The notes under the pieces: generated by a model
Databases searched by the model: none
What the model saw: only the letters and a program-made list of their open reading frames with translations
What the model was told of the DNA's origin: nothing
Assembly: GCF_003710815.1 (NCBI RefSeq)
Contig: NZ_RHHP01000038.1
Location: 62,001-126,000, forward strand
Length of the DNA stretch: 64,000 nt
Origin: Brevibacillus centrosporus
GTDB taxonomy: Bacteria > Bacillota > Bacilli > Brevibacillales > Brevibacillaceae
Reading direction: 5' to 3'
Position numbers and translations under genes: made by a program
Shown: one piece after another, positions 1-8,908 of the stretch
Layout: each line of letters begins with the position of its first letter
Numbering within the stretch: position 1 is the first letter of the stretch

Positions 1-2
1 CC

Positions 3-935
3 ATCGTGCATGCGGAAAAAGGGCAGATCAATACACGGATCATGCTGGGGAAAAGGACGTCTGACCCGTCTGTGGCGGTGAGGAATGTCGCTGGACAGGG
101 AACGGCAGCTCCGTGGCGTCTGCTTTCCTTTTTCGGTGGCGGCACTGCCAACATGGTGCCAAAGTCAGCTCGGGCAGTGCTTACGGCAGTAGAGACAGAG
201 CGGCTAAGCGAGATGGCAGCAGCTTACAGTCTCTACTGCGAGTCTCGTGGAAGCAAGGGGGCAGCACGGATAGAGGCAGAGCAGCTCGTCCTTTCGATGG
301 AAGGAAAAGCGGCGCACGGTATGGAGCCCGAGCTTGGGATCAATGCGGCTCTGGAGCTGGTGCATTTTCTCGTTGCGCATTCCTTTCAGGAGGAGGCAGA
401 GCGATTCCTTCGTTGCGTGGATCAGTACCTGTTTGAGGACTACGCCGGTGAAGCGTTGGGGATTGCCTCTGCGGACGAGATAACTGGGGCACTCACAATC
501 AATAGTGGGATCTTGCAGTATGAGCCGGATGGCGAATCGTTTTTTCACATCAATTTGCGCTACCCGGTGACGGATGAGGCGAGCCGGATTTTGGAGGGAA
601 TCGCCGAAAGAGTCGGGAAATACGGCTTTGTCATCGAGCCTCCGCTCTTGAAAAAAGGTCATCATGTACCAAAGGACCATCCGATGATCGGTATTTTGCA
701 GCGCGTGTACCAGGAGATGACGGGGCTTGCGCCAGTACTCCTGTCAACCGGTGGAGGCACGTATGCGTACCACATTGGCAATGGCGTTGCCTTTGGTCCG
801 CTCTTCCCCGGCAAAACGTCGCTCGCTCATCAGGCAGATGAGTACATCGAGGTGGAAGATCTGCTGCTGTCCGCCGCGATGTATGCGAGAGCGATCTATG
901 AGCTTGCGAATGCAGATTTTCACGAGGAAGAGTAG
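3..935 (+). CDS. M20 family dipeptidase, PepV-like (5' truncated by window edge)
   Basis: This is the C-terminal two thirds of a zinc dipeptidase of the M20/PepV family, which cleaves dipeptides in the cytoplasm. The frame is open to the left edge, and the GTG at position 6 is internal. About 310 residues are present, against roughly 460-470 for the family. Visible motifs, counted from that GTG, are GGGTANMVP (44-52) and GKAAHGMEPELG (100-111), the small-residue AHG turn of the M20 dimerisation domain, plus a late GGGTYAYH segment near the metal site. The first metal ligands lie outside the window. The SDR gene starts 15 bases downstream, so the two may be co-transcribed. Family call is firm; substrate is not shown. 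Confidence 0.88.
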   Translation: MVHAEKGQINTRIMLGKRTSDPSVAVRNVAGQGTAAPWRLLSFFGGGTANMVPKSARAVLTAVETERLSEMAAAYSLYCESRGSKGAARIEAEQLVLSMEGKAAHGMEPELGINAALELVHFLVAHSFQEEAERFLRCVDQYLFEDYAGEALGIASADEITGALTINSGILQYEPDGESFFHINLRYPVTDEASRILEGIAERVGKYGFVIEPPLLKKGHHVPKDHPMIGILQRVYQEMTGLAPVLLSTGGGTYAYHIGNGVAFGPLFPGKTSLAHQADEYIEVEDLLLSAAMYARAIYELANADFHEEE

Positions 936-950
936 GGGAGCGGATGAGAC

Positions 951-1700
951 GTGCATGATCTGCAAGGGAAGGTTGTACTTATAACGGGTGCGAGCTCGGG
1001 CATTGGGTGTGCTGCTGCAAAGCTGTTGGGATCTCGCGGGGCACAAGTGGCGATCCACTACCATTCCAATCTGCAAGGAGCGGAAGAAGCAGCGGCGCAG
1101 ATCCGGGCAAAGGGTGGTGACTGTGCTCTCTTTTCTGCCGATGTGTCGGATAGAGACCAAGTGAACCGGATGGCCTCTGAGGTTTTGGAGCGGTTCGGGT
1201 CGATTCACGTCCTGGTGAACAATGCAGGCGCAGGCATACAGCCGAGCAGGTTCATGGAGCTTCAGGAGGAGCTGTGGGACAAGACTTACGCGGTCAATGT
1301 CAAAAGCGTGCTTTTTTGCTCGCAGGCCGTACTGCGCGACATGCTGCCTCGAGGGGAAGGGAAAATTATCAATATTTCATCAGGGGCGGCTCGCTTTGGA
1401 GGGGCCGGGGAAAGTGTGCACTATGCTTCTGCCAAAGGAGCAGTCAACACGCTGACGATCGGGATGGCGAGAGAATTTGCCGATCAGGGAATTCTCGTCA
1501 ATGCGGTTGCGCCTGGTATTATCGACACAGCGTGGCATGAGAAATTTTCATCAGGGGAGAGGCTGCAGCAGTTTTTGCCGACAGTCCCCTTGAAACGAGC
1601 AGGGTCGCCGCAAGACGTTGCAGAGATGATTGCTTTTCTGGCGTCGGATTCTGCGAACTACATCACGGGTGAGATTTTCAATGTGAGCGGTGGAAGATAA
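951..1700 (+). CDS. SDR family NAD(P)-dependent oxidoreductase, FabG-like
   Basis: This 249-residue classical short-chain dehydrogenase has a Rossmann fold for NAD(P)H-dependent carbonyl/alcohol conversion. The glycine-rich cofactor loop TGASSGIG is at residues 12-19, NNAG at 90-93, a catalytic Ser near 143 and the YxxxK dyad Tyr158/Lys162. The C-terminal GEIFNVSGG stretch is typical of FabG-like members. It is not in a fab cluster, so it is more likely an accessory reductase than the essential 3-oxoacyl-ACP reductase. Translation starts at a GTG a few bases after the dipeptidase stop, with GGGGAG upstream as the probable ribosome site. Substrate cannot be read from the sequence. Confidence 0.9.
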   Translation: MHDLQGKVVLITGASSGIGCAAAKLLGSRGAQVAIHYHSNLQGAEEAAAQIRAKGGDCALFSADVSDRDQVNRMASEVLERFGSIHVLVNNAGAGIQPSRFMELQEELWDKTYAVNVKSVLFCSQAVLRDMLPRGEGKIINISSGAARFGGAGESVHYASAKGAVNTLTIGMAREFADQGILVNAVAPGIIDTAWHEKFSSGERLQQFLPTVPLKRAGSPQDVAEMIAFLASDSANYITGEIFNVSGGR

Positions 1701-1783
1701 TAGAGCAAAGTTCCTATTCACACGTACTCTTCAAATGCCGATATAGAAAAAAGTGGAAAATGGCGTGTAGAGGAGAGATCAAC

Positions 1784-3169
1784 ATGAAGAGAGACCGCAA
1801 GCTCGTTCGCGGCTGGCAGAAAGCCATGCTAGCGGCCGTTTTGACATGCGGAGTCGTACTGGCAGGTGCGGGTCAAGTACCTGTGTATGCGAAAACGGAA
1901 AAAACGGATCAAACACAAAAGAAAATATCCAAGCTCAGTGCCAGTGCCACATCGGTGAAGCTGAAAAAGGATGGGACCCAGCAGCTTGCTCTGACGGTTA
2001 CCTACACGGATAAAACGAAAGAGGACGTTACACAAAAAGCCGACTGGACCTCCTCCGACAGCGAAGTTGCCACAGTGGAAGCGGGGCTGGTAACAGCGGT
2101 AGATTCCGGAAAGACCAAAGTCAAGGCGAGCTACGGCGGGAAAAACGTAACGCTGTCCGTGGAAGTCGACATCATCTCCAAGCTGGCCGTGGATCAGAAA
2201 AAGCTCACGCTGCGCGAGGGAGCGACCCAGCAAATCACTGCTACGGCGACCTACTCGGACAAGTCTACGGCAATTGTCACAGAAGGAGCAGAGTGGTTCA
2301 GTGGGGACAGTGAAGTGGTTACAGTCGAGAATGGACTTGTGACTGCAGTAGGCTCAGGAAAAACGAAGGTATCGGTAAAATACGGAGGCAAAACCGTGAC
2401 GCTGCCCGTGGAGGTCGACATCATCTCCAAGCTGGCAGTGGATCAGAAAAAACTCGTCCTGCGCAATGATGAGACCAAGCAAATCGCAGCTACAGCTACT
2501 TATACGGACAAAAAGACGGCAAACGTCACAGAAGAGGCAAAATGGACAAGTGCCGACAGTGAGGTTGTCACTGTGGACAAGGGGCTTGTAACAGCAATAG
2601 GACCAGGCAAAACAAAGGTTTCGGTAACGTACGGAGGCAAAACCGTGACGCTGCCCGTGGAAGTCGATGTCATTTCCAAGCTGGCGCTGGACAAGAAGGT
2701 CGCGTACGTGCACCCGGGGAAAACCGAGTCCCTTAAGCTGACGGCGAGCTTGTCAAACGGTGACAAGGTAGACGTAACGGAAAAAGCAGAGTGGACGACG
2801 AGCAATCCGGAAGTGGCTACGGTAGAAGGTGGCGTAGTAACGGGTGTAGGAGCAGGAAAGGCAAAGCTGACCGCCAAGTACGGAGGCAAAACCGTCACGA
2901 TTTCGGTAGAGTCTGCTGTGCTGTCCAAGCTGGAGGCGGACACGAAGCAAGTGACGCTAAAAGAGGGCGAGACGAAGGAATTGAAAGCGTCCGCGCTCTA
3001 CACAGATAAGACGAAAGCAGATGTAACGCTCGAGGCTGACTGGACTTCGGTGAATCAAAAAGTGGCAACAGTGGAAGGCGGCAAGATTACCGCTGTCAAA
3101 GCAGGCCGCACAAATGTGATCGTGACCTACAACGGAAAGATGGTCAGTGTCTCCGTGACGGTAAAATAG
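1784..3169 (+). CDS. Secreted protein with five tandem Ig-like (Big_2 type) repeats
   Basis: About 461 residues. An N-terminal signal peptide (basic MKRDRKLVRGW, hydrophobic core, probable cleavage after VPVYA near residue 35) is followed by five tandem modules of about 84 residues. Each has the pattern LTVTYTDKT..VT..A.WTS.D..VATV..G.VTAV..GKTKV...YGGK, the signature of bacterial Ig-like group 2 domains. There is no LPXTG motif, SLH domain or catalytic domain, so it is either secreted or held by an unseen partner. ATG 1784 is preferred over the upstream ATG 1760 because AGGAGAG sits seven bases before it. Neighbouring repeats are nearly identical at DNA level, which suggests recent duplication or homogenisation. 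Confidence 0.85.
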   Translation: MKRDRKLVRGWQKAMLAAVLTCGVVLAGAGQVPVYAKTEKTDQTQKKISKLSASATSVKLKKDGTQQLALTVTYTDKTKEDVTQKADWTSSDSEVATVEAGLVTAVDSGKTKVKASYGGKNVTLSVEVDIISKLAVDQKKLTLREGATQQITATATYSDKSTAIVTEGAEWFSGDSEVVTVENGLVTAVGSGKTKVSVKYGGKTVTLPVEVDIISKLAVDQKKLVLRNDETKQIAATATYTDKKTANVTEEAKWTSADSEVVTVDKGLVTAIGPGKTKVSVTYGGKTVTLPVEVDVISKLALDKKVAYVHPGKTESLKLTASLSNGDKVDVTEKAEWTTSNPEVATVEGGVVTGVGAGKAKLTAKYGGKTVTISVESAVLSKLEADTKQVTLKEGETKELKASALYTDKTKADVTLEADWTSVNQKVATVEGGKITAVKAGRTNVIVTYNGKMVSVSVTVK

Positions 3170-3193
3170 GGAAAGATCAGGCTCAGGAAAAGG

Positions 3194-3222
3194 AAGACTG
3201 CCACGATGGCGGTCTTTTTTTT
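3194..3222 (+). terminator. Intrinsic terminator after the Ig-like repeat gene
   Basis: A nine-base stem AAGACTGCC/GGCGGTCTT (one mismatch) with a five-base loop is followed by an unbroken T tract. Confidence 0.85.
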
Positions 3223-3311
3223 GTGGTGTACGCGGGCAGCTGCAGCCCTGTGGTAAGCTAGTAGAAAGAAGAATTTCGCACGCACAGCACAGGACACGAC
3301 GGGGGCATCTC

Positions 3312-4196
3312 ATGGACATCAGGCAACTGCAGTACTTTGTGGAAGTGGCAAAACAGAAAAGCTTTACCAAGGCTGCCAACACCCTGCACGTCTCGCAGCC
3401 CTCCATCAGCAAAATGATGAAAGCTCTGGAGGAAGAGCTGGGTGTCGTACTGCTGGATCGGTCCGAGCGAAAAATGGAGCTGACAGATGCAGGGGAGCTG
3501 GTCTACGATCATGCGACAAAGGTGCTCCACTTGATGGACAGTCTGGCCTTATCCATCGGAGAAATACGCAACATGGAGCGCGGACGTGTCAAAATGGGCA
3601 TGATGCCGACGGTAGGATCGTTTTTACTGCCGAATGTCATCGCTCTGTTTAAAAAGCAGTATCCGGGCATCGATATCGAGATGAAGGAATACAGCGCCAA
3701 GCTGCTGGAGGTACACGTAGAGCAGGGAAGCATTGATGTAGGTCTGACCGTTCTTCCTGCCGATACGGAAAAGTTCGATGCAGTTCCCTTGCAGGCAGAA
3801 GACTTGGTCGCGATCGTCCATCGGGAGCATTGGATCTCCGAACGCGAGTCAATCAGCCTGGCGGAGCTGCGTGAGGAAGCCTTTATCTTGTTTACGGAAG
3901 AGTACGCCATTCACGATGTGGTCAAGCAGGCATGTCTGCGCGCAGGCTTTGAGCCGCAGGTCGCTTACATGAGCTCGCTATGGGATTTCGTCGGGGAGCT
4001 GGTGGCGACGCAGCTCGGGATATCGCTCGTTCCCCGTTCGATTGTGAGACGCCTGAACAACAGTGAGCTGCGGACGATCAATATCTCTTCCCCGAAGATC
4101 GACTGGCAGTATGCACTGATTTTTCGAAAGGACCACTACCTTTCGCACGCAGCACGAGCGTTCATCTCCTTTGCTGAGCAGCATCTTTCTCCATAA
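3312..4196 (+). CDS. cidR: LysR family transcriptional regulator, CidR/YwbI-like
   Basis: A 294-residue LysR regulator. The N-terminal winged helix-turn-helix (SFTKAANTLHVSQPSISKMM, about residues 18-37) is followed by the periplasmic-binding-like effector domain. It lies directly upstream of, and in the same direction as, genes for a CidA/LrgA holin-like protein and its LrgB partner. This is the arrangement of B. subtilis ywbI-ywbH-ywbG and staphylococcal cidR-cidAB. By analogy it should activate the downstream pair in response to overflow metabolites such as acetate or pyruvate. The regulatory link is inferred from gene order; no operator was proven. Confidence 0.85.
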   Translation: MDIRQLQYFVEVAKQKSFTKAANTLHVSQPSISKMMKALEEELGVVLLDRSERKMELTDAGELVYDHATKVLHLMDSLALSIGEIRNMERGRVKMGMMPTVGSFLLPNVIALFKKQYPGIDIEMKEYSAKLLEVHVEQGSIDVGLTVLPADTEKFDAVPLQAEDLVAIVHREHWISERESISLAELREEAFILFTEEYAIHDVVKQACLRAGFEPQVAYMSSLWDFVGELVATQLGISLVPRSIVRRLNNSELRTINISSPKIDWQYALIFRKDHYLSHAARAFISFAEQHLSP

Positions 4197-4293
4197 CCAA
4201 ATGGAATAGAGTTCATGATGTTTATGTATTGTACGAATAATGCAGAGAGCAGATAAAATGGACCTACCAACATGAGAAGTCGGGGTGGTCAGG

Positions 4294-4683
4294 ATGAGAT
4301 CATGGCTCTTAGCACTGCCGCAGGTTTTGCTGCTGTACGTGTTTGCCTGGGCAGGAAAATGGATTTCGATGGTTTTGCCGTTACATATTCCAGGAAGTCT
4401 GATCGGTATGGGGATGCTGTTTCTGTGCTTGCAGCTCGGATGGATTCGGTTGAGCTGGGTACAGGCAGGAGCGACTTTGGTGTTTTCCCAGATGATTTTG
4501 TTTTTCGTACCTGCCATCGCCGGGATCATGCAATATCCGTGGCTTTTGGGCATGAAAGGCTTGCTCGTTTTGATCATCGTCGTCAGTGGGTCAGCACTGG
4601 TGATGATTTCGACAGGCGTGATTGCTGAGCGGATGTTCAAATTGGGTGAGGTGAAGCGGCGTGACTCTGTGGAAAATTTGTAG
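4294..4683 (+). CDS. cidA: CidA/LrgA family holin-like membrane protein
   Basis: About 129 residues with four hydrophobic segments and the family signature LPLHIPGSLIGMGMLFLCL near residues 30-48. CidA/LrgA proteins form membrane oligomers that influence murein hydrolase export and cell lysis, and in some bacteria pyruvate transport. GTG 4285 is an alternative start three codons upstream; ATG 4294 is chosen because it begins the usual basic-hydrophobic N terminus. The 3' end overlaps the next gene by 23 bases, indicating translational coupling. It is part of a LysR-cidA-cidB unit. Confidence 0.88.
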   Translation: MRSWLLALPQVLLLYVFAWAGKWISMVLPLHIPGSLIGMGMLFLCLQLGWIRLSWVQAGATLVFSQMILFFVPAIAGIMQYPWLLGMKGLLVLIIVVSGSALVMISTGVIAERMFKLGEVKRRDSVENL

Positions 4684-5359
4684 CATTCTCGTCACGATCC
4701 TTTTCTTTGTGGCAGCCAAACAGCTGAATCGAAAAAAGCCTATCTTGCTCTTTTCACCGGCTATCGTCGCCCCTTTAGGAATTATGGTCTTGCTGCTCGT
4801 GAGCGGAGTCCCTTTTCAGGAATATCAGGCGGGCACAGAGCTTTTAAGTGAAATGCTTGGCGTGGTCACAGTTGCTTTTGCGATCCCTCTCTATCGCAAC
4901 TGGGGCATACTGATGTCCCATTGGCGGATGATCGTGAGCAGTTTGGCTACTGGGGCATTGATCGCGATCCTGGCTGGCGTTTCGACCGCGATGCTGCTTG
5001 GTTTGGGAAAAGAAGCGGCAATCAGTGTGATTCCGCGCTCGATCACTTTGCCGATCGCGGTGGGGCTGTCGGAATCAATCGGGGGAATTCCGTCTTTGAC
5101 GGCCCTGTTCGTGATGCTGACGAGCTTTGCCGGCGTATTCTGGGGACCGACCCTCATCAAGCACCTGAGACTGCGGCATCCGGTTTCGATCGGCTTGATG
5201 TACGGCATGGGCGCGCATGTGCTGGGAATGGCGAAAGCCCTGGAGCAGGGCGATCTGGAAGGCAGCAGCGCGACGCTCGCCGTCATCGCAGGCGCGGTCA
5301 TGACCGTGGTATGGGCATTTATTCTGCTTCCGGTAATTTTGACGTGGATGGGAATGTAA
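4661..5359 (+). CDS. cidB: LrgB/CidB family membrane protein
   Basis: A 232-residue polytopic membrane protein of the LrgB family, partner of the CidA-like protein encoded immediately upstream. It has about seven hydrophobic segments and the family motif RSITLPIAVGLSESIGGIP (about residues 126-144). The start is a GTG inside the end of cidA with GGTGAGGTGAAG upstream. The pair is proposed to act together in murein hydrolase control or organic-acid movement during overflow metabolism. A terminator follows directly. Confidence 0.88.
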   Translation: MTLWKICSILVTILFFVAAKQLNRKKPILLFSPAIVAPLGIMVLLLVSGVPFQEYQAGTELLSEMLGVVTVAFAIPLYRNWGILMSHWRMIVSSLATGALIAILAGVSTAMLLGLGKEAAISVIPRSITLPIAVGLSESIGGIPSLTALFVMLTSFAGVFWGPTLIKHLRLRHPVSIGLMYGMGAHVLGMAKALEQGDLEGSSATLAVIAGAVMTVVWAFILLPVILTWMGM

Positions 5360-5360
5360 G

Positions 5361-5385
5361 GGGGCCAAAAACAGCCCCTTTTTCT
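5361..5385 (+). terminator. Intrinsic terminator after cidAB
   Basis: A short GGGGC/GCCCC stem with an eight-base loop is followed by TTTTTC. Confidence 0.75.
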
Positions 5386-5451
5386 TATGGGAAAATTGTA
5401 TAATTATAAAAATATTTGCATAAATTTTTATTGGGAAAGAATGAGGTTGTC

Positions 5452-5612
5452 ATGAACATCCGATCGTTTTCTCTGGAGCAATGGGAGGAGGTCGTCGCCC
5501 TGTGGCGTCGTGCAGGCATACAGCTGTCACGCTCCGATACACCCGAGAAAATCCAAAAGAAACTGGATTAATCATTTTAACCGAGATGAACTGATTTTCA
5601 TGGAAAAAGGAT
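5452..5612 (+). pseudogene. GNAT N-acetyltransferase remnant, frameshifted and truncated
   Basis: An ATG with a GNAT-like N terminus (IRSFSLEQWEEVVALWRRAG, then SRSDTPEKIQKKLD) stops after 39 codons. Dropping one base near 5569 lets it continue as NHFNRDELIFMEKG, the next segment expected in this acetyltransferase type (SDTPEEI..KL..DPELF.V). After that, no acetyl-CoA-binding region is recognisable before the transporter start at 5690. So the gene carries a +1 frameshift and has lost most of its 3' part. A short functional peptide is possible but unlikely. Confidence 0.65.
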
Positions 5613-5689
5613 TACGCCCGCCCAAACGTCTGCGAAAGGTGTATGATAGGGGACAGACTAGTTATGAACTTATTCATCAAGGAGGCTTT

Positions 5690-6601
5690 ATGAAACCGAT
5701 CTATGCCGCCCTCTTGCTGTGCACGAGCTTTCTTTGGGGAGGGAACTTTGTTGTAGGGAAGTTTTTGGTCGGGCATGCTTCGTCCCTGACGCTGACTGAT
5801 TTACGCTGGATGATCGCGGTCGTCTTTCTGATCCCGATGGTCTGGTTTCGCGAAAAGCGGATTTTGCCGACCAAGCAGGCTGTGCTCCCGCTGATTTTGA
5901 TGGGGGTAACGGGTGTCGCGTTGTTCAACCTTTTTATGTTTTGGGCGCTGGAGAGAACGAATGCGACGAATGTCGGTCTGTTATCTACGCTGAATCCAGT
6001 ATCGATTGCCATCTTTTCCTTTTTACTGGTAAAGGATAAAATCAAACCGCTCCAGATTGTCGCGATGTTCATTTCCTTTGGTGGCGTACTGGTGGTCATG
6101 AGCAAAGGGGATTTGTCGCATATTTCCAATCTTCACTTTAATGTAGGCGATTTGTGGATGCTGGCAGCTGTAGCGATGTGGGGCATTTACTCCGTCTGTG
6201 CGCGGTGGGCGATGAAGACAGTGACTCCTCTGATGTCGACGCTGTACTCCGGCGTTTTCGGCGTGGCTCTGATGCTGCCATTTAATCTGTCGACCTTCAC
6301 CGTTCAAAATACGACCTGGTCCTTCTGGCTGTCTCTGTTCTACGTAGGTGTACTGGCGACTGTCGTAAGTATGGTGATGTGGAATGTCGGCGTGCAAAAG
6401 GTGGGAGCGACGGCAGCCGGGATGTTCCTGAACTTCAACCCCGTGTTTACCGCGATCCTGGCGTTTCTCTTGCTAGGGGAGAGAATGACTGCGACCCAGC
6501 TGCTCGGGAGTGTCATCGTCATCATCGGATGCTATCTCTTCTCCCGTTTGAAGAATGTTTCCTTGAAAAGAAAGTCTGGCATGACACAGGCTGAAATCTA
6601 A
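5690..6601 (+). CDS. EamA/DMT family transporter
   Basis: A 303-residue member of the drug/metabolite transporter superfamily with ten predicted membrane helices arranged as two EamA repeats. The first begins with CTSFLWGGNFVVGKF near the N terminus and the second with WMLAAVAMWGIYSVCARWAM. Such proteins export amino acids or small metabolites across the plasma membrane. ATG 5690 is supported by AAGGAGG eight bases upstream; longer frames run into the decayed acetyltransferase. Substrate is unknown. Confidence 0.9.
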   Translation: MKPIYAALLLCTSFLWGGNFVVGKFLVGHASSLTLTDLRWMIAVVFLIPMVWFREKRILPTKQAVLPLILMGVTGVALFNLFMFWALERTNATNVGLLSTLNPVSIAIFSFLLVKDKIKPLQIVAMFISFGGVLVVMSKGDLSHISNLHFNVGDLWMLAAVAMWGIYSVCARWAMKTVTPLMSTLYSGVFGVALMLPFNLSTFTVQNTTWSFWLSLFYVGVLATVVSMVMWNVGVQKVGATAAGMFLNFNPVFTAILAFLLLGERMTATQLLGSVIVIIGCYLFSRLKNVSLKRKSGMTQAEI

Positions 6602-6615
6602 AGACAGACCTCGCA

Positions 6616-6645
6616 AACCCTGCCCTTTCAATAGGCGGGGTTTTT
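6616..6645 (+). terminator. Intrinsic terminator after EamA transporter
   Basis: Stem AACCCTGCC/GGCGGGGTT with one mismatch and a nine-base loop, then a T tract. Confidence 0.85.
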
Positions 6646-6714
6646 CTCTAGCACACATGGACCTAGACTTTTGCATAGACATAAGGATGATGGAGTGTGA
6701 GAAGGGGGATACCC

Positions 6715-7533
6715 ATGATTTTGATTGCGGGAAGACAGGTCAGCCCGTCTGAGCTGGTGAGAAGCTGGGGATTAAACGGGGTACAAACGGAAGTCGTCGA
6801 GAAAATGGCGGCAAGTCCGGAAACCTTTGAATACCCGACGCCTGAGCTGCTGCAATTTGAACTGAAAATGCGGGATCATCTGGTGAGATCGGCCAGAGCG
6901 CTGAATGATAGCGGAATCTCTTTTTCTACTTTTGTAGATTCGCGCTGCAACGAGGATTATTGGCACCGGACAGAGCTGGGCGGCTTCCGGCTGCGCGAGG
7001 GAATACTGCCTTCGCAGGGAATCATTGACATCTTCCGAAATGGCAGATTGTACGCGACCGAGTGTGCGACCGCGATGGTCATCATTTTGTACCATGCGAC
7101 ACTGCGGTCGATCCGAACAGCTGATTTCGAGCGGATGTTTGCCGATATTTTGCTTTACGACTGGCGCTATGATCAGGATTTGGATCTGCGGACAGCCAGT
7201 ACCCACACGTTTTTGCCGGGAGATATTCTCTATTTTGCCAATCCGGACTACAACCCGGCTAAGCCCTGGTGGCAAGGGGAAAACGTCGTGGATTTGGGCA
7301 GAGGACTGTATTACGGGCATGGGGCTGGTATCAAGACGGCCGGAATGCTGATCAACTTTTTGAATGAAGAGAGAAGACCAGGATCGTATCAGTCTGCCTA
7401 CCTCGTTCAACAGGCGACGCGTCCGGGCTTTGCTTACTTGTCGAGATTTAGCGATCGGACTGCCGGCGTCTACGGTAGACTGGCCGATACCCGCATCGTG
7501 GCGCGAGTTGGTTCTCAGCGCTGGCGGGGGTAG
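6715..7533 (+). CDS. tgl: Protein-glutamine gamma-glutamyltransferase (spore transglutaminase)
   Basis: A 272-residue protein closely matching Bacillus Tgl, which forms epsilon-(gamma-glutamyl)lysine cross-links between spore coat proteins. The active-site region YATECATA contains Cys117, matching the catalytic cysteine of the B. subtilis enzyme. Other family blocks are ILYDWRYDQDL, TFLPGDILYF.NPDY.P and WWQGENVVDLG. ATG 6715 is chosen over the upstream GTG 6697 because AGAAGGGGG lies just before it. Presence of tgl supports a spore-forming host. It is monocistronic with a terminator behind it. Confidence 0.93.
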   Translation: MILIAGRQVSPSELVRSWGLNGVQTEVVEKMAASPETFEYPTPELLQFELKMRDHLVRSARALNDSGISFSTFVDSRCNEDYWHRTELGGFRLREGILPSQGIIDIFRNGRLYATECATAMVIILYHATLRSIRTADFERMFADILLYDWRYDQDLDLRTASTHTFLPGDILYFANPDYNPAKPWWQGENVVDLGRGLYYGHGAGIKTAGMLINFLNEERRPGSYQSAYLVQQATRPGFAYLSRFSDRTAGVYGRLADTRIVARVGSQRWRG

Positions 7534-7543
7534 TCTGCGAAAG

Positions 7544-7578
7544 AAAGCCTCGCGCCGTATAGGGCAACGAGGCTTTTT
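7544..7578. terminator. Bidirectional terminator between tgl and the sarcosine oxidase-like gene
   Basis: A perfect nine-base stem AAAGCCTCG/CGAGGCTTT lies between two convergent genes, with a T tract on the plus side. Confidence 0.8.
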
Positions 7579-7589
7579 CAAATGCTTTT

Positions 7590-8723
7590 CTAAAAACGTT
7601 GGAGGGAAAACATGGACAGATCGTGGGTAGATTTGCCCTGTGTAAGTAGCTCGCTGGCTGCCTCGCCTACCGCGCTGGCAAATTTGAAGCCGTGACCGGA
7701 AAAGCCGGCAGCGATCACGATCTGCGAGTACTCAGGATGACGATCGATGATGAAATGCTCGTCCGGTGTCATCGTGTAGATGCAGACACGTCCCTGGCGC
7801 AATGCACCGGCTGCTTGCGGCATGTACGTCTCGAGAAACGAGCGAACGTCACCTTCATCAGATAGGAGGGCGCCAAACGTGCGTTCCAGACGATCCGGAT
7901 CGATCTCTACACCGCCGTCATGTCGACCAATTTTCACCCCTGCCTGATCGATGCTTGGAAATCCGTAGTAGGAGGTTTCGTCGGCCAGCTTAAAAATAAA
8001 CGCAGGGAATTTATCAGCACGGTACAAGTCCTCCTCGGATCCGAACCAGGCGACCGTCTTGCGCGTAGGAGATAGCGGCAGAGACAAGTCAAGGGAAGCA
8101 AGCAGGGCTGGATTCCAGGCTCCTGCGCTGAGCAGCAGCTTACCAGCGCGATAGGTGTGTGCTTCTGTGTGGACGATGACGCCATCTCCATCTGGTTGAA
8201 TGGCGGTCACGGGTGTATGGGGCAAGAGGGTAGCACCTGCCGCAATCGCCTGCTCGCGATACGCACTGATGCACTTTTCTGAATACAGGACACCAGAGGA
8301 GGTTTCCAGGCACGCATAATAATGATCAGGCAGCGAGATGCCGGGCCAGCGTTCATTGACTTCAGAGGCACGCAGGACCTCCAGAGGAAGCGAGTACGTC
8401 TCGGCGCTTTCGCGAATCTCCTGCAGAAAAGAATCCTCCAGCGGGCCGGCACTCAGAACGCCTGTCTGTTCAAAAAGCTTCGTTCCCGATACAGCCTCCA
8501 ACTCCTGCCAAAGCTGCTGGGCACGCAACGCGAGTGGAACGTATTGCTTGCCTTCTCCGTAAGCGTGGCGGATGATCCGGGTATCTCCGTGATGGCTTCC
8601 CATCGTGTGTGGTGGATCGTAGGTGTCTAGCAAAAGGGTGCGGACCCCTTGCTTTGCCAAAAAGTATCCGGCAGCCATCCCCATTGATCCGGCACCGACT
8701 ATGATGACCTCGTAATTTTCCAT
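7590..8723 (-). CDS. Monomeric sarcosine oxidase / N-methyl-L-tryptophan oxidase family flavoenzyme
   Basis: A 377-residue FAD-dependent amine oxidase. The dinucleotide-binding loop GAGSMG is at residues 10-15, followed by the MSOX-type substrate block GSHHGDTRIIRHAYGEG. CIYTMTPDEHFIID places Cys314 where monomeric sarcosine oxidase attaches FAD covalently (Cys315 in that enzyme). The expected reaction is oxidative demethylation of an N-methyl amino acid to the free amino acid, formaldehyde and H2O2. ATG 8723 is preferred over the nine-codon longer frame because GGAGGGAG lies before it. Sarcosine and N-methyltryptophan cannot be told apart by eye. Confidence 0.88.
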   Translation of the reverse strand: MENYEVIIVGAGSMGMAAGYFLAKQGVRTLLLDTYDPPHTMGSHHGDTRIIRHAYGEGKQYVPLALRAQQLWQELEAVSGTKLFEQTGVLSAGPLEDSFLQEIRESAETYSLPLEVLRASEVNERWPGISLPDHYYACLETSSGVLYSEKCISAYREQAIAAGATLLPHTPVTAIQPDGDGVIVHTEAHTYRAGKLLLSAGAWNPALLASLDLSLPLSPTRKTVAWFGSEEDLYRADKFPAFIFKLADETSYYGFPSIDQAGVKIGRHDGGVEIDPDRLERTFGALLSDEGDVRSFLETYMPQAAGALRQGRVCIYTMTPDEHFIIDRHPEYSQIVIAAGFSGHGFKFASAVGEAASELLTQGKSTHDLSMFSLQRF

Positions 8724-8908
8724 ACGTCTCCCTCCAAAATCATTGATCACTTATACGTTCATCTGGTCTGTTTCTATTATCTTACAAGGCGGGGAGGAAA
8801 GCGAGATGCTTGCCCTGAAAAAAGCAGGCATACTTCGATGGAGATGGAAGCAATGGCGGGATAGAATGAGGGAGCAGTTGCCATTCCATCACAAAGGAGA
8901 CCTCAGAA

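Noticed and set aside
1760..1783. Upstream ATG of the Ig-like repeat gene
   Set aside because: It lacks a ribosome site and would place eight residues before a normal signal peptide.
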